Source: Rhodocyclaceae bacterium
GTDB taxonomy: Bacteria > Pseudomonadota > Gammaproteobacteria > Burkholderiales > CAIKXV01
DNA: 64,000 nt
Assembly (NCBI GenBank): GCA_020248265.1
Contig: JADCHX010000004.1
Coordinates: forward strand, 415,473-479,472
Direction of reading: 5' to 3'
Shown: positions 61,360 to 64,000 of the stretch, one piece after another
How positions within the stretch are numbered: the first letter of the stretch is position 1
Layout: each line of letters begins with the position of its first letter
The notes under the pieces: generated by a model
What the model was told of the DNA's origin: nothing
What the model saw: the letters and a program-made list of their open reading frames with translations, nothing else
Databases searched by the model: none
Made by a program: the position numbers and the translations under genes

Positions 61360-62372
61360 CCCTCGCCGCGTCGCCGGTGGTGCTGACCGCCCCGGTGCGC
61401 GACGCCTCCGCCTGGGCCGGCGAGCAGCTGCGCCGGGGCCCGGAGGACTGGGTCTGGAACCTGTCGCCCGCCACGCTGGCCGAGGTCGATCGTGCGCTTG
61501 CCTCGGTCAGGAGCGCCGGCCGGCCGCTCGAATCGGTGAGCCGCGAGGACTTCGCGCTGCCTTCGCTGACCGCCGAGTTCTCGCGCATCGCAGCCGAGCT
61601 CGAAGAGGGACGCGGCTTCGTACAGATCCGCGGGCTCGACCCGGCCCGCTACGACGCCGATGACCTGGCGGTCATCTTCTGGGGCGTGTCCGCGCACCTG
61701 GGCACCGCCCTCTCGCAGAATGCGCATGGCGACCTTCTCGGCTACGTGCGCGACGAGGGCCGCGACATGTCCGACGGGCGTACCCGGCTGTACCAGACCA
61801 GCCTGCGTCAGCGCTTCCACACCGACATCGGCGCCGACGTGGTCGGGCTGTGCTGTGTGCGACCGGCAACAGAGGGCGGGTTGAGCCTGGTCGCCAGTTC
61901 GGCCGCGGTCTACAACGCGATGCTCGAGCGCTATCCGTATCTCTTGGGCGTGCTCTACGACCGATTCAACCTCGATTGGCGCGGCGAGCAGCCGCCGGGC
62001 GAGCCAGGCTGGTACAGCGAACCCGTCTATGCCTGGCACGAGGGCAAGCTTTCCTGCCGTTTCTCCGCGACGCTGATCGAGAGCGCGCAGCGTGTGTCGG
62101 GCGAGGTGCTGACGCCGGTGCAGCGCGAAGCCCTGCGGCGCGTCGAGGAACTCGCCGAAGAACTGTGCATCCAGGTGGCCTTTCGTCCGGGCGACATGCA
62201 GTTCATCAGCAACTACCGGGTGCTGCACGACCGGACTGCGTTCAGCGACGACGGGGATCGCGAGCACGGCCGGCTGCTCTACCGCGTCTGGCTCACGCTG
62301 CCGGGTGCGCGTTCGCTGCCGCCCGAGTGGGGCGGGCGGGCGCGCAGCGGCATCGCGCGCCAGCAGGGATGA
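61356..62372 (+). CDS. TauD/TfdA-family Fe(II)/2-oxoglutarate-type dioxygenase
   Basis: 338 residues. FVQIRGLDPARYDADDLAVI begins the fold; QRFHTDIGADVVGLCC holds the HxD iron ligands, LHDRTAFSDDGDREHGRLL the distal His region and YRVWL the arginine that binds 2-oxoglutarate. Members hydroxylate taurine, gamma-butyrobetaine or aryloxy acids, and some act on related small acids. The start at 61356 gives an ATGA overlap with the hydrolase. A Bug receptor follows 92 nt later. Confidence 0.87.
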   Translation: MTLAASPVVLTAPVRDASAWAGEQLRRGPEDWVWNLSPATLAEVDRALASVRSAGRPLESVSREDFALPSLTAEFSRIAAELEEGRGFVQIRGLDPARYDADDLAVIFWGVSAHLGTALSQNAHGDLLGYVRDEGRDMSDGRTRLYQTSLRQRFHTDIGADVVGLCCVRPATEGGLSLVASSAAVYNAMLERYPYLLGVLYDRFNLDWRGEQPPGEPGWYSEPVYAWHEGKLSCRFSATLIESAQRVSGEVLTPVQREALRRVEELAEELCIQVAFRPGDMQFISNYRVLHDRTAFSDDGDREHGRLLYRVWLTLPGARSLPPEWGGRARSGIARQQG

Positions 62373-62464
62373 GCGATCCGGCACGGAAACTGCAACACGC
62401 TGCGGTGCCGTGCGCGCGGGTACGCGCGCCGGGAACGACAGGGATCCAACAACGAGGGGGCGTC

Positions 62465-63478
62465 ATGCACGACAAGGGGAAACAGTCCGCGCGCCTGCAG
62501 CGTGCGATCGTGGCCGCATCGATCGGCTGCGCGGCGGCTGCGGGCGCGTTGGTGCCGGACATTGCGCTGGCGCAGGCCTGGCCGGCGAAGCCGGTGCGCT
62601 TCATCCTCGGATTCCCGCCCGGCGGCGGGTCGGACATCCTCGGCCGCATCGTCGCGGCGCGCATTCAGGAGCAGATCGGGCAGTCCGTCCTGATCGAGAA
62701 CCGGCCTGGGGCGTCGGGCAACATTGCCGCCGAGCTCGTCGCGAAGTCGGCTGCAGACGGCTACACGATCTACCTCGCACAGATCGCCGCGGTGGCCATC
62801 TCGCCCTCGCTGTTCCCGAAGCTCGGCTACGACCCGCTTCGCGATTTCGCGCCGATCTCGCTGATCGCCACCGGGCCGAACGTGCTGGTCGTGCATCCGG
62901 CGCTGCCGGTGAAGAACGTGAAGGACCTGGTCGCGCTGGCGCGCCAGCAGCCCGGGCAGATGAACTATGCATCGGTCGGCCCGGGCAGCATCCAGCACCT
63001 GGCGGGCGAATCGTTCAACCTGCTGGCGGGCGTGAAGACCGTGCACGTGCCCTACAAGGGCAGTTCGCCGGCCGGTCTCGACCTGATGGCCGGGCAGGTC
63101 GCGTTCATGTTCGACTCGACGCCGCCGATCACCGCCTTCATCAAGTCGGGCCGCATGCGCGCGCTGGCGGTCACGACCGCGAAGCGCTCGCCGCTGCTGC
63201 CCGAGGTGCCGACCGTGGCGGAATCGGGCCTGCCCGGCTTCGATTTCGCGACCTGGTGGGGCCTGATGGCCCCGGCCGGCACGCCACGCCCGATCATCGA
63301 CCGCCTGAACGCCGAACTCGGAAAGTCGCTGCAGCATCCCGAGGTGCGCGAGCGTATCCTCGGCGTCGGCGCCGAACCGGCGCACACCACGCCCGAGGCC
63401 TTCGGCGCGCTGATCCGCAGCGAGATCGCCCGCTGGGCCAGGGTGATCAAGGCGGCGGGCGTGAAGGTCGACGGCTGA
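62465..63478 (+). CDS. Bug/TctC-type periplasmic receptor (7 of 7)
   Basis: 337 residues. A long signal peptide (QRAIVAASIGCAAAAGALVP, DIALAQ) precedes WPAKPVRFILGFPPGGGSDI, LIENRPGASGNIAAELV, LGYDPLRDFAPISLIA, YASVGPGSIQHLAGESF, HVPYKGSSPAGLDLM and PTVAESGLPGF. The ATG at 62465 is preceded by GAGGGGGC. With the hydrolase and dioxygenase before it and an enoyl-CoA hydratase after, it likely brings in the substrate of that pathway. Confidence 0.92.
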   Translation: MHDKGKQSARLQRAIVAASIGCAAAAGALVPDIALAQAWPAKPVRFILGFPPGGGSDILGRIVAARIQEQIGQSVLIENRPGASGNIAAELVAKSAADGYTIYLAQIAAVAISPSLFPKLGYDPLRDFAPISLIATGPNVLVVHPALPVKNVKDLVALARQQPGQMNYASVGPGSIQHLAGESFNLLAGVKTVHVPYKGSSPAGLDLMAGQVAFMFDSTPPITAFIKSGRMRALAVTTAKRSPLLPEVPTVAESGLPGFDFATWWGLMAPAGTPRPIIDRLNAELGKSLQHPEVRERILGVGAEPAHTTPEAFGALIRSEIARWARVIKAAGVKVDG

Positions 63479-63538
63479 GGTCGCGACCCCGGCCGCGTCG
63501 CCAGCCACGCACCGGCCACGTTCCAAGGAGACAGCACG

Positions 63539-64000
63539 ATGTCCAGTCCGGTATTGCTCGAACGCCCCGCAGACCATGTCGCGGTGGTGCGCATCAACCG
63601 TCCCGATGCGCGCAACGCGCTCAACATGGAGGTTCGCCGGCTGATCGCCGACCACCTCGCCGCGCTGACCGACGACGCGTCGGTGCGTTGCGTGATCCTC
63701 GCCGGTGGCGAGAAGGCGTTCGCCGCGGGTGCCGACATCCGCGAGATGGCCGAGGCCGACCCGATCGAGATGATGAAGCGCAATGCGTTCCGCCTGTGGC
63801 AGGCGATCGCACTCTGCCCGAAGCCGATGATCGCCGCGGTGCGCGGCTTCGCGCTCGGCGGTGGCTGCGAACTGGCGATGCATGCCGACATCATCGTCGC
63901 CGGCGACAGCGCGAAGTTCGGCCAGCCCGAGATCCGCATCGGCATCGTCCCGGGTGGTGGTGGCACGCAGCGGCTGCCCAGGGCGGTAGGCAAGTTCAAG
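63539..64000 (+). CDS. Enoyl-CoA hydratase/isomerase family protein (cut by window end)
   Basis: The first 154 codons of a crotonase-fold protein. It reads VAVVRINRPDARNALNMEV, EKAFAAGADIREMAEAD (oxyanion loop AAGADI), GFALGGGCELAMHADI and the active-site stretch PEIRIGIVPGGGGTQRLPR, with the two catalytic glutamates in place (CELAM, PEIRIG region). AAGGAG is eight bases before the ATG. The frame is open at the last base. It resembles the PaaF type; about 100 residues are missing. Confidence 0.9.
   Translation, partial: MSSPVLLERPADHVAVVRINRPDARNALNMEVRRLIADHLAALTDDASVRCVILAGGEKAFAAGADIREMAEADPIEMMKRNAFRLWQAIALCPKPMIAAVRGFALGGGCELAMHADIIVAGDSAKFGQPEIRIGIVPGGGGTQRLPRAVGKFK

Overview
The window is GC-rich DNA (about two thirds G+C by eye) that reads as a chromosomal segment of a betaproteobacterium, most likely of the order Burkholderiales. 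The main pointers are seven Bug/TctC-type periplasmic solute receptors (a family expanded in Burkholderiales), a Gram-negative LPS core set (msbA end, waaE, waaL, waaC, waaA) and dense catabolic operons with 1-4 nt gene overlaps. This placement is an inference; there is no rRNA in the window.

Region 1 (1-30.6 kb) builds surface polysaccharide. It opens with the last codons of an MsbA-like ABC transporter and a leftward run of core/O-antigen genes (GT2, putative glycosyltransferase, WaaL-type ligase, WaaE, GT2, GT9). Then come a galE, and a leftward operon of glycosyltransferases, methyltransferases, a GT11 fucosyltransferase, an epimerase, UDP-sugar enzymes (FnlC/WbjD, FlaA1/WbpM-type dehydratase) and a WbpL/WecA-type initiating transferase. 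A more AT-rich stretch (about 17.3-21.2 kb) carries methyltransferases and a Wzx-type flippase. After a second galE and two more glycosyltransferases comes a dTDP-rhamnose operon (UDP-glucuronate epimerase, rmlB, rmlA, rmlC, rmlD), then waaC-waaA.

Several region 1 genes are visibly broken. fnlA and fnlB survive only as a 109-residue in-frame chimera. rmlB and rmlA carry internal deletions, frame changes and a TGG-to-TGA nonsense codon. An ABC-2 polysaccharide permease (Wzm) survives only as its first 63 residues. Their neighbours are intact and still tightly coupled, so this is either real pathway decay or an assembly collapse at well-conserved genes.

Region 2 (30.6-44.7 kb) is catabolic: a Bug receptor, an isochorismatase-family amidohydrolase with an unrecognised partner, an SDR, a VapBC module bracketed by 25-nt direct repeats (one inside a 66-nt perfect palindrome), a glucarate-dehydratase-like enolase family gene with tricarballylate oxidation genes tcuA/tcuB, and an operon of zinc alcohol dehydrogenase, ModA-like protein, enoyl-CoA hydratase, Bug receptor, class III CoA-transferase and methyltransferase. 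A tRNA-Phe follows at 44.6-44.7 kb.

Region 3 (44.7-64 kb) starts with an AAA/DUF4143 ATPase and a decayed FitAB toxin-antitoxin pair, flanked by a scrap of a Bug gene. Then come a VOC protein / acyl-CoA ligase / Bug operon, an ADP-forming acyl-CoA synthetase with a small membrane protein, a LeuC/LeuD-like hydratase with a D-2-hydroxyacid dehydrogenase, a DMT exporter, a SOUL haem-binding protein, four more Bug receptors, an alpha/beta hydrolase with a TauD-like dioxygenase, and the start of an enoyl-CoA hydratase. The theme is uptake of diverse carboxylates and their breakdown through CoA thioesters. No dedicated transcription factor was seen apart from the VapB antitoxin.
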